A DNA stretch of 64,000 nucleotides from Caldifarciminota bacterium UBA3073. GTDB lineage: Bacteria > Hydrothermota > UBA3073. Where the stretch lies: NCBI GenBank assembly GCA_002366725.1, contig DFBT01000095.1:1-64000 (forward strand), given 5' to 3'. Position numbers and translations under genes: made by a program. This document shows positions 18,908-27,927 of the stretch, piece by piece; position 1 is the stretch's first letter; every line of letters starts with the position of its first letter. Below the pieces are notes generated by a model that was not told the origin of the DNA, made no database searches, and was given only the letters and a program-made list of their open reading frames with translations.

Positions 18908-18976
18908 GAAAAAAGTTAACTCTTTTGTTCCGAGTGGGTGTAAAAGCGGGATATGGTCGAATACAGGTTTTTTGAT

Positions 18977-20365
18977 TTACCGGGGTAGTGTAAAAAAGAT
19001 GGCGATTTTAATCGAGGCTCTCGTGAAGTCGTTGCCATCTTGGTTCTTATAATTTCTTATTCGCTCGATATAAGCACCCGTGGTTATGGAGAATTTTTCT
19101 TTAACGAGATTCCCCTCAATGCCAGCTCGCAGTCTTTCCTCTTTGCAGCCGGAGGGAATTCTTATCTTCCTCGGTTGTGGATACTTATCCCTCTCGTCCT
19201 CCCAGCCAACATTCAGTCTTCCGTCACCGTGGGCAAGATACTCCAGTATAAAGGATAAGTAGGTAGTAGGTAGGTAGGAGCAACCTCCCGGTTGCGAAAT
19301 CTGTGTCCAGTATTTTGTGAATTCTGTGTATATGTGAATGCAGTCTGATCCACCAAAGAACCCCATGGGAATGCCATTTACCTCCATTGCATTTATTTGG
19401 TTGCTGTAGTCGTGTGTGTATGTCCACCTCGGGATAACGGTCGTCTCTATTCTGAAATCAGAGGATGGTATGCCAAAGAAGTCTGTGAAATATGCTCCAA
19501 GCATTGCCCCCCCCTTAAAGGGTCTATCCTCATGAAAGATGATAGGGTCGTCGAAGAGGAATTCAAGATAGTATTTCTTCCCATTTTTTGTAAATGTAAT
19601 ATCACCACTTGCAACGAGGTTGTCGTCGTTATCTTTCCCCCTCCTCTGGGTGATGTAATAAAATTCCAACGGGTTTACATACTTCAAAAAGTTCTCTTTT
19701 CTGTGCAAAACCGCTTCTGTAATACCTATGGTTACACAAGAGAGACACAGCTCCATCCTTTGACAGGCAATTCTCTTTTCACCGGTCGAGTCTTCTATAC
19801 CCGCATTGAATACAAAGAGGTGAAGTGGTCCCCTTCTCACCTCGGCATTGTACAGGAAATCGAGTGGCTGTCCCCTGCCCGAGAGAAGGAGATTGCTTTT
19901 ATATCCCGGTCCGATCTTCAACCTGTTTCTACCGATTCCGATAGACATATCATCCTTGTCAAAGAGGAGATAAGCCTTCTCTACACGAACATCAAAATCT
20001 ATATCCGATATGACCGACTGTGTTTCAAAGTTATGTATCACATATTTTGGCTCCAGGAGTGGGTCATAATATGCCAAGAACTGCTGTCCGTCACCGATCT
20101 CATCGAATGTGCCGATATTAACCTCGCCCTTTAAATGCGGGTGTATGGGAAATCCCTCCCTTATCATGGCCTCAAATATTCCGTCCCTCTTTCTGGCGCC
20201 ATCGTACAATCCGAAACCATAGAACGATATGTCCACCTTCGGGATGAATGATTCCGCTCTCACCTTATCCATTCTCCAGAAGGACATCTCTCCACTTTTC
20301 ACCACCTCGTACTCCATATATCGTGGATACACACCAATAATGAGTATGACGAGAAATTGTATCAT
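18977..20365 (-). CDS. Wzi-like capsule-assembly outer-membrane protein
   Basis: This 462-residue protein belongs to the Wzi-like barrel family linked to capsule or exopolysaccharide attachment at the cell surface. The supporting segment is RNRLKIGPGYKSNLLLSGRG, followed by repeated beta strands and KYVNPLEFYYITQRR, the usual order in this family. A short hydrophobic N-terminus (IQFLVILIIGVY) may be the signal peptide. I chose ATG 20365 with GGGG just upstream. It is the last gene of the polysaccharide operon, 14 bases after the CapD-type gene, which fits a role in anchoring the product. Confidence 0.75.
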   Translation of the reverse strand: MIQFLVILIIGVYPRYMEYEVVKSGEMSFWRMDKVRAESFIPKVDISFYGFGLYDGARKRDGIFEAMIREGFPIHPHLKGEVNIGTFDEIGDGQQFLAYYDPLLEPKYVIHNFETQSVISDIDFDVRVEKAYLLFDKDDMSIGIGRNRLKIGPGYKSNLLLSGRGQPLDFLYNAEVRRGPLHLFVFNAGIEDSTGEKRIACQRMELCLSCVTIGITEAVLHRKENFLKYVNPLEFYYITQRRGKDNDDNLVASGDITFTKNGKKYYLEFLFDDPIIFHEDRPFKGGAMLGAYFTDFFGIPSSDFRIETTVIPRWTYTHDYSNQINAMEVNGIPMGFFGGSDCIHIYTEFTKYWTQISQPGGCSYLPTTYLSFILEYLAHGDGRLNVGWEDERDKYPQPRKIRIPSGCKEERLRAGIEGNLVKEKFSITTGAYIERIRNYKNQDGNDFTRASIKIAIFFTLPR

Positions 20366-20379
20366 AATCACCCCACAAT

Positions 20380-22290
20380 CTATTTGTCAAAACCATTCTT
20401 TATATAGCTGGGTCGAAAGGTTGGAATAAGACTATTCAATAGATTAAAGATACCTTTTCTATCTCCCTTCTTAGCGAAATCATCGAGCTGTTTAACTATC
20501 TTTTCAAACGAGTTATTATTTTGTTTCTCTGGCACGGTAACCCAAAGGTATTGGTATTTAGTTGCTGTTACTAGTTCCTCTTTAGTCATAAGTTCTTCGC
20601 GTAGTTTTTCTCCCGGTCGGAGGCCAATATATTCGATCTTAATACCTACATCGGGTTCATGTCCAGATAACGTTATCAGGTTCCTTGCCAAACTATCTAT
20701 GCTTACTGGTTCTCCCATATCGAGGATGAATATTTCGCCCCCCTTGGTTATCCCTCCCGCCTCTATTACCAGATGACATGCCTCCCCCACGGTCATGAAG
20801 TATCTCTTGACCTCGGGATGGGTGACTTCAACGGGCCCCCCATTTTCAATCTGCCGCAAGAAGAGAGGAACGACACTACCCCTTGAGCCAAGTACATTAC
20901 CAAATCTTACTGTAGAAAATTTTGTTTTATTCCTTTCGGCGAACTCCTGGACAAGAATTTCTGCAATCTTTTTACTGGCTCCCATAACAGATGTAGGATT
21001 TACTGCCTTATCTGTGGATATCATAACGAACCTTTCCACATTTGATGCTAGCGCCTCCTCCGCTACTATTCTGGTCCCCACTATATTGTTCTTCACCGCC
21101 TCTTCCGGACTAATTTCCATCAGGGGAACGTGTTTGTGGGCAGCAGCATGGAATACTATGGATGGTTTGAATTCCTGAAAAATCCGTGATACACGCGAGC
21201 TGTCTCTAATATTACCTATTGCAAGAAATTTATTGACTTCGGGATAATCTCGCCCAAGTTCAAGATTTACCTCGTAGAGGCTGTTCTCGCCCCTCCCAAA
21301 GAGAATAAGGATTTCAGGATCAAGACTGGCTACCTGTCGTGCAAGTTCTTTTCCGATAGACCCACCGGCTCCGGTTATAAGTACTCTTTTTCCCGAGAGA
21401 TATTCTCCCACCTTTTTAATGTCAACATCTATTGATTTCCGCCCAAGAAGGTCTTCGGGCTTTACATTCCTTATTTGATTTATCTTTACATCTCCAGTTA
21501 TTATCTCCTTTATGCCGGGCACTATCTCAAAATGAGCTCTTGTTCGGGCACATTTTTCAATAATTTCCCTAACTACTCGTCCCGATGCAGAGGGTATAGC
21601 GATAAGAATGTGACTTACATCTTTTTTCTTAACAACATCCTCAACATCGTTCCCTGTTCCAAGAATCCTTACATCATGTATGGACTTTCCGATCTTCTTC
21701 GGGTTATCATCTATGAAACCAATGGGGATATATCCATATTCCGGATGTGTTCTCATCTCTCTTACTACCATCTCTCCGGCATCTCCAGCACCTATTATTA
21801 GGGTTCTTTTTGGAAAGGCACATTCCTCTTTCAATATCTCATCCATAACGCGAAACGAGAATCTTATACCACCGAGCAAGATGATGTCAAGTAACCACTC
21901 AAGGATTATTATGGACCTGGGGTAGGTAGGCTTTTTATATGTGTATAGAAAGAACATAAAGGCGGTAACGATAATAGTTCCGGTGGTAATTGCCTTAATG
22001 AGATTTATGAAATCGGCAACACTCATATACCTTAACATACTTTTGTATACACCAAAGGTATGAAGCGCCAGCATTCTTACAATCGTGATAAATATTGCGG
22101 CATAGAGATATTGCAAAAGATATTCCTCGGGGATACGGAAGTTAAATCTCAGGAGAAATGCCCCCAAAAGAGCGAGATTTATAAGTACGAGATCAAACAC
22201 GGGAGTCAGTATGCCCGTCCTTCTCAACCTGTTTCTAGCAATTTTTCTTTTTTTGGGGTTAAGGATTTTTTTTATCAGTGCTTCAAACAT
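20380..22290 (-). CDS. CapD/FlaA1/PglF-like nucleotide-sugar 4,6-dehydratase (membrane)
   Basis: This family removes water from UDP-GlcNAc-type sugars to make 4-keto-6-deoxy intermediates, the first step to amino- and deoxy-sugars. It has 636 residues. Four membrane helices occupy about residues 20-140. A first nucleotide-binding fold has LIIGAGDAGEMVVREM. The catalytic dehydratase domain has VLITGAGGSIGKELARQ and STDKAVNPTSVMGASKK, where Met replaces the usual Tyr as in long-form PglF enzymes. ATG 22290 overlaps the DegT stop by 8 bases. Its keto product is the expected substrate of that aminotransferase. Confidence 0.93.
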   Translation of the reverse strand: MFEALIKKILNPKKRKIARNRLRRTGILTPVFDLVLINLALLGAFLLRFNFRIPEEYLLQYLYAAIFITIVRMLALHTFGVYKSMLRYMSVADFINLIKAITTGTIIVTAFMFFLYTYKKPTYPRSIIILEWLLDIILLGGIRFSFRVMDEILKEECAFPKRTLIIGAGDAGEMVVREMRTHPEYGYIPIGFIDDNPKKIGKSIHDVRILGTGNDVEDVVKKKDVSHILIAIPSASGRVVREIIEKCARTRAHFEIVPGIKEIITGDVKINQIRNVKPEDLLGRKSIDVDIKKVGEYLSGKRVLITGAGGSIGKELARQVASLDPEILILFGRGENSLYEVNLELGRDYPEVNKFLAIGNIRDSSRVSRIFQEFKPSIVFHAAAHKHVPLMEISPEEAVKNNIVGTRIVAEEALASNVERFVMISTDKAVNPTSVMGASKKIAEILVQEFAERNKTKFSTVRFGNVLGSRGSVVPLFLRQIENGGPVEVTHPEVKRYFMTVGEACHLVIEAGGITKGGEIFILDMGEPVSIDSLARNLITLSGHEPDVGIKIEYIGLRPGEKLREELMTKEELVTATKYQYLWVTVPEKQNNNSFEKIVKQLDDFAKKGDRKGIFNLLNSLIPTFRPSYIKNGFDK

Positions 22291-23479
22291 TTTGCCCCCC
22301 GTAGTAGACAACTATTTTTTCTATTGCATTTATGACATCAAGTACATCCTTCTCCTTCATTGCCGGATATATTGGCAGGGAAATTGCCCTCTCATAGACC
22401 CTCTCGGCAGAGGGGTAATCACCTTTTTTATATCCAAATCTTTCTCTATAATATGGATGTAGATGGATGGGTATATAATGGACATTCGTGCTTATATTTT
22501 CTTCTCTTAAAGCCCTGATAAATTTATCCCTTGTGATTCTCATTCTGTCAGGTTTTATTTTAATTACATAAAGATGATAGGTATTTCGACCGTATTCATA
22601 TGGAGACAGGGTCTCTATCTCTTCTATATCCCCGAGCTTCTCTGTATATATAGAGGCGTATTTTTTCCGGAGTTCGATAAATCTCTCTATCTTCTCGAGT
22701 TGATGGATACCGATAGATGCTTGAATGTCGGTCATGTTATACTTATAACCCGCAGAAACAATCTCATAAAACCAGGAACCTTTTCTTTGCCAGGCGTCTT
22801 TGTTCATCCCGTGAAGACTATTAACCCGTATGAATCTGGCCCATTCTTCGTTATCTGTCGTTATCATTCCCCCCTCTGCTGTCGTCATATTCTTAACTGC
22901 ATGGAAGCTAAAGGATGTGAGGTCACCGATACTACCGATCTTCGTTTCTTTATATATTGTCCCAACCGCATGGGCAGCGTCTTCAATCACATATAGGTTA
23001 TGTCTTCTTGCGATCTCCATAATCTTATCCATATCACAGGGTCTACCACCAATGTGGACGGGCATGATTGCCTTTGTTCTTTCCGTGATTTTTTCTTCTA
23101 TCTTATTGTGGTTTATATTTAGGCTCTCCTCATCTATATCCACGAATACCGGGATGGCCGAAGAGTGGATAATCACATTTGAGGTAGCCGCAAATGTATA
23201 TGGTGTGGTGATAATCTCATCTCCTTCAGAAACTCCAATGGCGAGAAGAGCGAGGTGTAGCCCTGCGGTGCAAGAACTCAAGGCAACGGCATATTTTGAA
23301 CTTACGTACTCAGAAAACATCCTTTCAAACCGTTTCGTTTTTGGTCCCGTAGTGATCCATCCGGATTTAAGGGTATCTACGACTTCCTTTATCTCCTCCT
23401 TTTCTATCAATGGAGGAGCAAATGAAAGCAGGCTGTTTCTTACGGGTGTTCCGCCGGCAATTGCGGGGATTTCACTCAT
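22283..23479 (-). CDS. DegT/DnrJ/EryC1/StrS-family sugar aminotransferase
   Basis: This PLP enzyme transfers an amino group to a keto-sugar nucleotide. It has 398 residues from ATG 23479, which follows a clear GGGAGGTGGA site. The N-terminus has IPAIAGGTPVR and KSGWITTGPKTKRFE, the cofactor lysine is in SFSFHAVKNMTTAEGGM, and the aspartate in YVIEDAAHAVGT. Together with the CapD-type dehydratase it should make a 4-amino-4,6-dideoxy sugar. It overlaps the sugar transferase upstream by 8 bases. A decayed second copy lies at 26495-26896. Confidence 0.95.
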   Translation of the reverse strand: MSEIPAIAGGTPVRNSLLSFAPPLIEKEEIKEVVDTLKSGWITTGPKTKRFERMFSEYVSSKYAVALSSCTAGLHLALLAIGVSEGDEIITTPYTFAATSNVIIHSSAIPVFVDIDEESLNINHNKIEEKITERTKAIMPVHIGGRPCDMDKIMEIARRHNLYVIEDAAHAVGTIYKETKIGSIGDLTSFSFHAVKNMTTAEGGMITTDNEEWARFIRVNSLHGMNKDAWQRKGSWFYEIVSAGYKYNMTDIQASIGIHQLEKIERFIELRKKYASIYTEKLGDIEEIETLSPYEYGRNTYHLYVIKIKPDRMRITRDKFIRALREENISTNVHYIPIHLHPYYRERFGYKKGDYPSAERVYERAISLPIYPAMKEKDVLDVINAIEKIVVYYGGQNV

Positions 23480-24068
23480 TCCACCTCCCAAATAGTATGG
23501 TTCTGAATGTCTCCAGAATGATTCTGATATCGAATGCGAAGCTTTTCTTATTGATATACTCGATATCAAGTTTTAATTTATCTGGCAGAACGGCATTGGT
23601 ATATTCTTTGTCTGCACATTCTGTAGTTAGGTGGGTTGATTCGTTTACATATTTGATTTGCGAAAGACCGGTGACTCCAGGCTTTACCTTCAGTACGATG
23701 TTGTATGTTTTTTGGAATTTTTTTACATACTCGGGCACCTCTGGTCTTGGACCCACAAGACTCATTTCACCACTCAACACATTAAATAGGTTCGGAAGTT
23801 CATCCATCTTCCATTTTCTGAGAATCCTACCAATCCTCGTAATCCTCTTATCATCCCTTGCGGTTATCTTACTTCCAATATTGTTATTGAGCATTGAGCG
23901 GAATTTATACATATAGAAGGGAATACCGTCCTTTCCCATCCTTTTTGATTTATAGAATAGAGGTCCTCTCGAATCCAGCCTGATAAGCATTGCAATTACC
24001 ATAAGTGGGACTGACAGTAATACCACTGTTACAAGTGAACACAAAAAATCGAAACTGCGCTTCAACAT
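23472..24068 (-). CDS. Initiating sugar-phosphate transferase (PglC/WcaJ-like)
   Basis: This monotopic phosphoglycosyl transferase moves a sugar phosphate from a UDP-sugar to the undecaprenyl lipid carrier, starting repeat-unit assembly. It has 198 residues, so it is the short PglC type. An N-terminal hydrophobic helix (about 8-30) is followed by FYMYKFRSM and the catalytic Asp-Glu in WKMDELPNLFNVLSGEMSLV. GPRPEVPEY and KPGVTGLSQI complete the family pattern. It overlaps the glycosyltransferase upstream by 7 bases. Confidence 0.95.
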   Translation of the reverse strand: MLKRSFDFLCSLVTVVLLSVPLMVIAMLIRLDSRGPLFYKSKRMGKDGIPFYMYKFRSMLNNNIGSKITARDDKRITRIGRILRKWKMDELPNLFNVLSGEMSLVGPRPEVPEYVKKFQKTYNIVLKVKPGVTGLSQIKYVNESTHLTTECADKEYTNAVLPDKLKLDIEYINKKSFAFDIRIILETFRTILFGRWNE

Positions 24069-25291
24069 GACTGTATTCTTTTTTTAAACTCTATAAGCCA
24101 CTTATCAACAATCATCGTCCAAGAATACTTTCTCTCCACCAATTCCCTGCCAAGTTTTCCTAAATTATGTGCCAGTTCAGTATCATCTGCAAGATCACGG
24201 ACTGCCTTAGCTAGGGCTTCCGCATTTTCTGGTTCAACAACTATTGTACTATTTGTTTCTCTGATGATCCTTGCACATTCTCCCTCTCCACTGTAAATTA
24301 CAGGAACGCTGCAAGATAATGCCGAAAAAACTTTCGAAGGTACGGCTCCTTTAAATAAATCAATTTTCCGAAGTAATACTATTGATGCCATACTCATTGA
24401 AAACAGTTTTGGCATATCATAGAAGGGACAAGGGGGAAGAAAGGCGATGTTTTTAAGACACTGTTTTTGTGCTATACATTTCAGATTAATTTTTTCCGGA
24501 CCGTCTCCAACAAGTAGAAAGAATATATCATCTCTTTGTTTAAGAATGCGGGCAGATTGAATCAATGTTTCCAGACCCTGTGCATATCCGTGAAGTCCGG
24601 CATAAATAAAAATTTTTTTCCCTTGAATCTGCAAATTCATGGCAAGTTGTTTATTTGTGGGTAACGGTTTAAAAAGCTCACTATCAACACCATTTGGTAG
24701 AAATAGTACTTTATCTTTAAAAACTTGCTTTTTATTTTTCAGAGCATCCACGATTCCCTCTGTTACTCCATTCACTATCAGGGCTTTCTTATAAAGAAAA
24801 GATTCCAGCATCTCAGCCAGTTTCAATAGGAATCTATTCTTTATTATCCCCATTTCCCGCACTGAATCTGGCCACAGATCAGAAATATTGAAGATATACG
24901 GGCATCTTTTAAGTCGGCTGGTGAAATATCCGCTGATCCCCAGAAATAGGGGTGGTGATTCCACAAAAATGTAATCGGGTTTAGAGATGGATAGGATGCC
25001 ATAGATTGAACTAAAGGTAAAAGAGAAATAATTTAAGAGTCGAACGATGGTGCTATTACACGGGGATGCATATATCCAGGTTCTTATGACAGGAATATTA
25101 CCAATTTTCTCTCTCAGAAAAAACTTCCTCCTGTATGCGGGAACGATTTTTCCCGCAGGGTAATTTGGCATACTGGTTACAATCGTTACTTTATTTCCTT
25201 TTCTGATAAGTTGTTTAGCGATTGAATACAACCTTATCTGTGCTCCTCCAACTTCCGGAGGAAAGTACTGTGTAAGAATAAGAAAATGCAT
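24062..25291 (-). CDS. Glycosyltransferase family 4 (WbuB-like)
   Basis: This is a GT-B glycosyltransferase of 409 residues, probably adding a sugar to the lipid-linked repeat unit at the inner face of the membrane. The N-terminal domain begins FLILTQYFPPEVGGAQIRLY. The sugar-nucleotide domain has FLPNGVDSELFKPL, IFIYAGLHGYAQGLE and FLLVGDGPEK. ATG 25291 is chosen because GT4 similarity starts there; the frame is open 27 codons upstream. The donor sugar cannot be read from sequence. Confidence 0.92.
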   Translation of the reverse strand: MHFLILTQYFPPEVGGAQIRLYSIAKQLIRKGNKVTIVTSMPNYPAGKIVPAYRRKFFLREKIGNIPVIRTWIYASPCNSTIVRLLNYFSFTFSSIYGILSISKPDYIFVESPPLFLGISGYFTSRLKRCPYIFNISDLWPDSVREMGIIKNRFLLKLAEMLESFLYKKALIVNGVTEGIVDALKNKKQVFKDKVLFLPNGVDSELFKPLPTNKQLAMNLQIQGKKIFIYAGLHGYAQGLETLIQSARILKQRDDIFFLLVGDGPEKINLKCIAQKQCLKNIAFLPPCPFYDMPKLFSMSMASIVLLRKIDLFKGAVPSKVFSALSCSVPVIYSGEGECARIIRETNSTIVVEPENAEALAKAVRDLADDTELAHNLGKLGRELVERKYSWTMIVDKWLIEFKKRIQSC

Positions 25292-25311
25292 ATTCAATAA
25301 GGAATTTCCCC

Positions 25312-26457
25312 TTAAACTTTTTCCATTAATTTTTCGTAAACTGAGAGTAATCTTTCTTTTTCTATTTCCCAATTGTACTTTTTTAAGGTTGCCTTTCTCC
25401 CGTTTTCTCCCATTTTTTGTGCATTGTTCGGGTGCATTATTAAATATTCAATTGTTTTAGCAATTTCTCTTGGGTTTAACGGATTAACGGTAATCCCACA
25501 GCCTATATCTTCAATTATTTCCCTCAAACTCGGGAAATTGGATGCTACAATAGGTAGACCCGCTGCCATATACTCAAAAATTTTATTGAATCTACCGAAT
25601 GCAATAACATAGTTTGGGGTTGGATGGAGAAGAATTAAACCGATATCTGCTTCTCGCAAGTATTGAAATACTTGTTCATACGGGACCCATCCGATAAACT
25701 TGACTTTTTTACTCGCGTTCTTTGTAATTTCCCTTTCCAAAGAGAGGTCATCAAAGTTTCCCAATAACCGCAACTCGACATTATTTTTTACATAATCCAT
25801 TACATGAACCATTTCTTTTATTCCTCTATCTTTTGTTAAGCCACCCGCATAAACAAGAATGACTTGTCCTTTTGCGTTTTGTCTCTTTTTCTTATTTCTC
25901 TGTACCATTTCAAGTAGAGGAAAGTTCCTCAATATCGTGATTTTATTTGATGCCGGAAAATGCTCAGCAATATCTTTTCCCGCCACGATGATTGCGTCAA
26001 AAAAAATAGAGCTTACTCTTTCCGAAAGGAAAGCAATCTTACTTACAAGAGCTCTTATATACAAAGGAATCCATTCCTTGGTAAGAATCTGTTTTGGCAC
26101 ATCTTCATGAACATCATAGATAACTTTTGCCCTTGTTAGAACCTTTAAAAGTATCCCCACGGGTATTAGTTCTGGATCGTGGAAATGATAAATATCTGCT
26201 TTCTGCCTTAATGCTAACTTATACGTCTCACGCGCTGTAGTAAACACTCTAAAAAATCTATTTTTTGGCTTTGGTAAGGCTACAATTTTCACCCTGTCCA
26301 CCACCTCGTTCTTGTTGTGCTGAGCAATTAAAATAACATTATACCTTGCGTTAACAAGAGTCCTTACCTCCTTGTGAAAAATACGGGTATCAAAAGCAGA
26401 GTGAACAGAGGTTAATATACAAACCTTTGGTGTTTTATTGTTGATAAGCTGTTGCAT
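25312..26457 (-). CDS. Glycosyltransferase family 4
   Basis: This is a 381-residue GT-B enzyme. The N-terminus (VCILTSVHSAFDTRIFHKE) and YHFHDPELIPVG are typical of a GT4 subgroup found in polysaccharide clusters. The donor-binding half includes LVYAGGLTKDRGIKEMV and FNKIFEYMAAGLPIVASNFP, with a glutamate in the expected place. It sits 20 bases upstream of the next GT gene. Acceptor and donor are unknown. Confidence 0.92.
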   Translation of the reverse strand: MQQLINNKTPKVCILTSVHSAFDTRIFHKEVRTLVNARYNVILIAQHNKNEVVDRVKIVALPKPKNRFFRVFTTARETYKLALRQKADIYHFHDPELIPVGILLKVLTRAKVIYDVHEDVPKQILTKEWIPLYIRALVSKIAFLSERVSSIFFDAIIVAGKDIAEHFPASNKITILRNFPLLEMVQRNKKKRQNAKGQVILVYAGGLTKDRGIKEMVHVMDYVKNNVELRLLGNFDDLSLEREITKNASKKVKFIGWVPYEQVFQYLREADIGLILLHPTPNYVIAFGRFNKIFEYMAAGLPIVASNFPSLREIIEDIGCGITVNPLNPREIAKTIEYLIMHPNNAQKMGENGRKATLKKYNWEIEKERLLSVYEKLMEKV

Positions 26458-26494
26458 CGTATTTTTTTATGACATATTTCATCTAGTTTTATTA

Positions 26495-26896
26495 GTGATT
26501 TTTTCTTCTATCTTTTCAGTGTTTATGTTTAGAGTGTCTGGACATCTATCAATAAATACATGTGTTGTCTTGCAGTGAAGTATTACATTTGAGGTGGCTA
26601 CAAATGTGTATGGCATTGTGATGACTTCCCTCTTCCCCTTTCAACTTGAAACAAGCAACGATAGAAATAGACCTGCAGTGCAGGAGGAAAGAGCAACAGT
26701 ATATCTTGCGTTTATATATCTTGCAAACTCTCTTTCAAATTTTTCAACCTTTGGTCCTGTGATAATCCAACCAGACTTTAATGTATCTGACCTCATTGAT
26801 CTCCTCTTCTCTGATCGAGGGAGGAACGAATGAAAGAAAGGCTGATCTCACAGGGCTTCCACCCTCTATACAAGGCAATTCGTTTTTTATTGTCAT
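26495..26896 (-). pseudogene. Decayed N-terminal copy of the DegT aminotransferase
   Basis: This stretch matches the first 130 or so codons of the intact DegT gene at 22283-23479, both in DNA and in product (GGSPVRSAFLSFVPPSIREE; SGWIITGPKVEKFEREFARY; VALSSCTAGL). A frameshift after EEINEV and a stop after LSLLVSS break it. The rest of the gene, including the cofactor lysine, is missing. Its ATG still overlaps the upstream GT stop in an ATGA, as the operon's live genes do. It is therefore a former operon gene, not a random insertion. Confidence 0.85.
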
Positions 26897-27927
26897 TTTA
26901 CTAAGTTGTGATATATTTCTTCAAGTTTTTGCATATTATCTTCAAATATGGCTTTCTCTCTTACAATCTCCTTATTTATTCTGGCAACCGATTCTCTTAA
27001 GGCAGATTGTCTTATAGCCTTTATTATACTGTCTGCAAGTTTATGGACATCTCTAGGAGATACCAGATAACCATTATATTCATTTTTTATCCATTCACGA
27101 TTGGCTGGTATATCTGAAACAATTGGAAACAACCCAAGTGCCATCGCCTCAAGCAGAGAAACAGAGGATGCATCTGATGAAGGAACTGAGACAAATATAT
27201 CAAAATTCGTCATATAATCTATAATTTTGTTATGGGGCATTGACGGAAGAAATTCTATGTTTTCATCTTTATATAAGAGTTTTGGATTCTGGGATGTATC
27301 TCCAACTACAACGAGTCTGCTAGAGGGCAGGACCTTCTTAACCAATTTATATGCTTCTATTATTATATCTATATTGTAATTGGGTTTCAAACTACGATAA
27401 CTCAGTATAAGGGAATTCCCATCCTTTTTTCTATTTAAAAGTAGTGACGAATCCACACCAAATAGTACCTTTTTTATCTTTGTAGCAGGATAATACATAT
27501 CTATTATTTTTCTTTTAACTATATCTGCATCGGCGGTTACGAAATCTGCTTTTTTTAATGTATATCTTAATTTTTTTCTTGCTCGCAATGATTTTTGGGG
27601 ATTAACCAAGACATCAGAGCCCAGCGCTGTTGCAACGAATGGATGAAATCCAGTTAGAGATGCATAAAAAGCGCAGCTGGTGAGAGTTATACCATGCAAA
27701 ATATCAGGTTTTATTTTGTAGATTAACCACTTTATATAACCAAAATTCAACAGGATTGTATCAAAACTATGAAAGTAAGGTATTTTATAAATACTGACTC
27801 CTTCTATCTCGTCGTGGTTATAAGTAGCAGCAGTAATGAGAGAGGTCTCATAACCCTTTTGGGCAAAATATCTTAACCAGCGAAAGGTATGAATATTCTT
27901 AAGGTCTGCGAAAAAACATATTCTCAT
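26893..27927 (-). CDS. Glycosyltransferase family 4
   Basis: This is a 344-residue GT-B enzyme. It opens MRICFFADLKNIHTFRWLRY, a common start in this family. The C-terminal donor domain has ILSYRSLKPNYNIDIIIEA, RLVVVGDTSQNPKL and DASSVSLLEAMALGLFPIVS, with the conserved glutamate. It overlaps the secreted enzyme gene upstream by 4 bases and the DegT remnant downstream by 4 bases. Substrates are unknown. Confidence 0.92.
   Translation of the reverse strand: MRICFFADLKNIHTFRWLRYFAQKGYETSLITAATYNHDEIEGVSIYKIPYFHSFDTILLNFGYIKWLIYKIKPDILHGITLTSCAFYASLTGFHPFVATALGSDVLVNPQKSLRARKKLRYTLKKADFVTADADIVKRKIIDMYYPATKIKKVLFGVDSSLLLNRKKDGNSLILSYRSLKPNYNIDIIIEAYKLVKKVLPSSRLVVVGDTSQNPKLLYKDENIEFLPSMPHNKIIDYMTNFDIFVSVPSSDASSVSLLEAMALGLFPIVSDIPANREWIKNEYNGYLVSPRDVHKLADSIIKAIRQSALRESVARINKEIVREKAIFEDNMQKLEEIYHNLVK

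Noticed and set aside
19397..20134. Open frame of 245 codons antisense to the Wzi-like gene
   Set aside because: No recognisable domain or ribosome site; cysteine-rich shadow of a beta-barrel gene.
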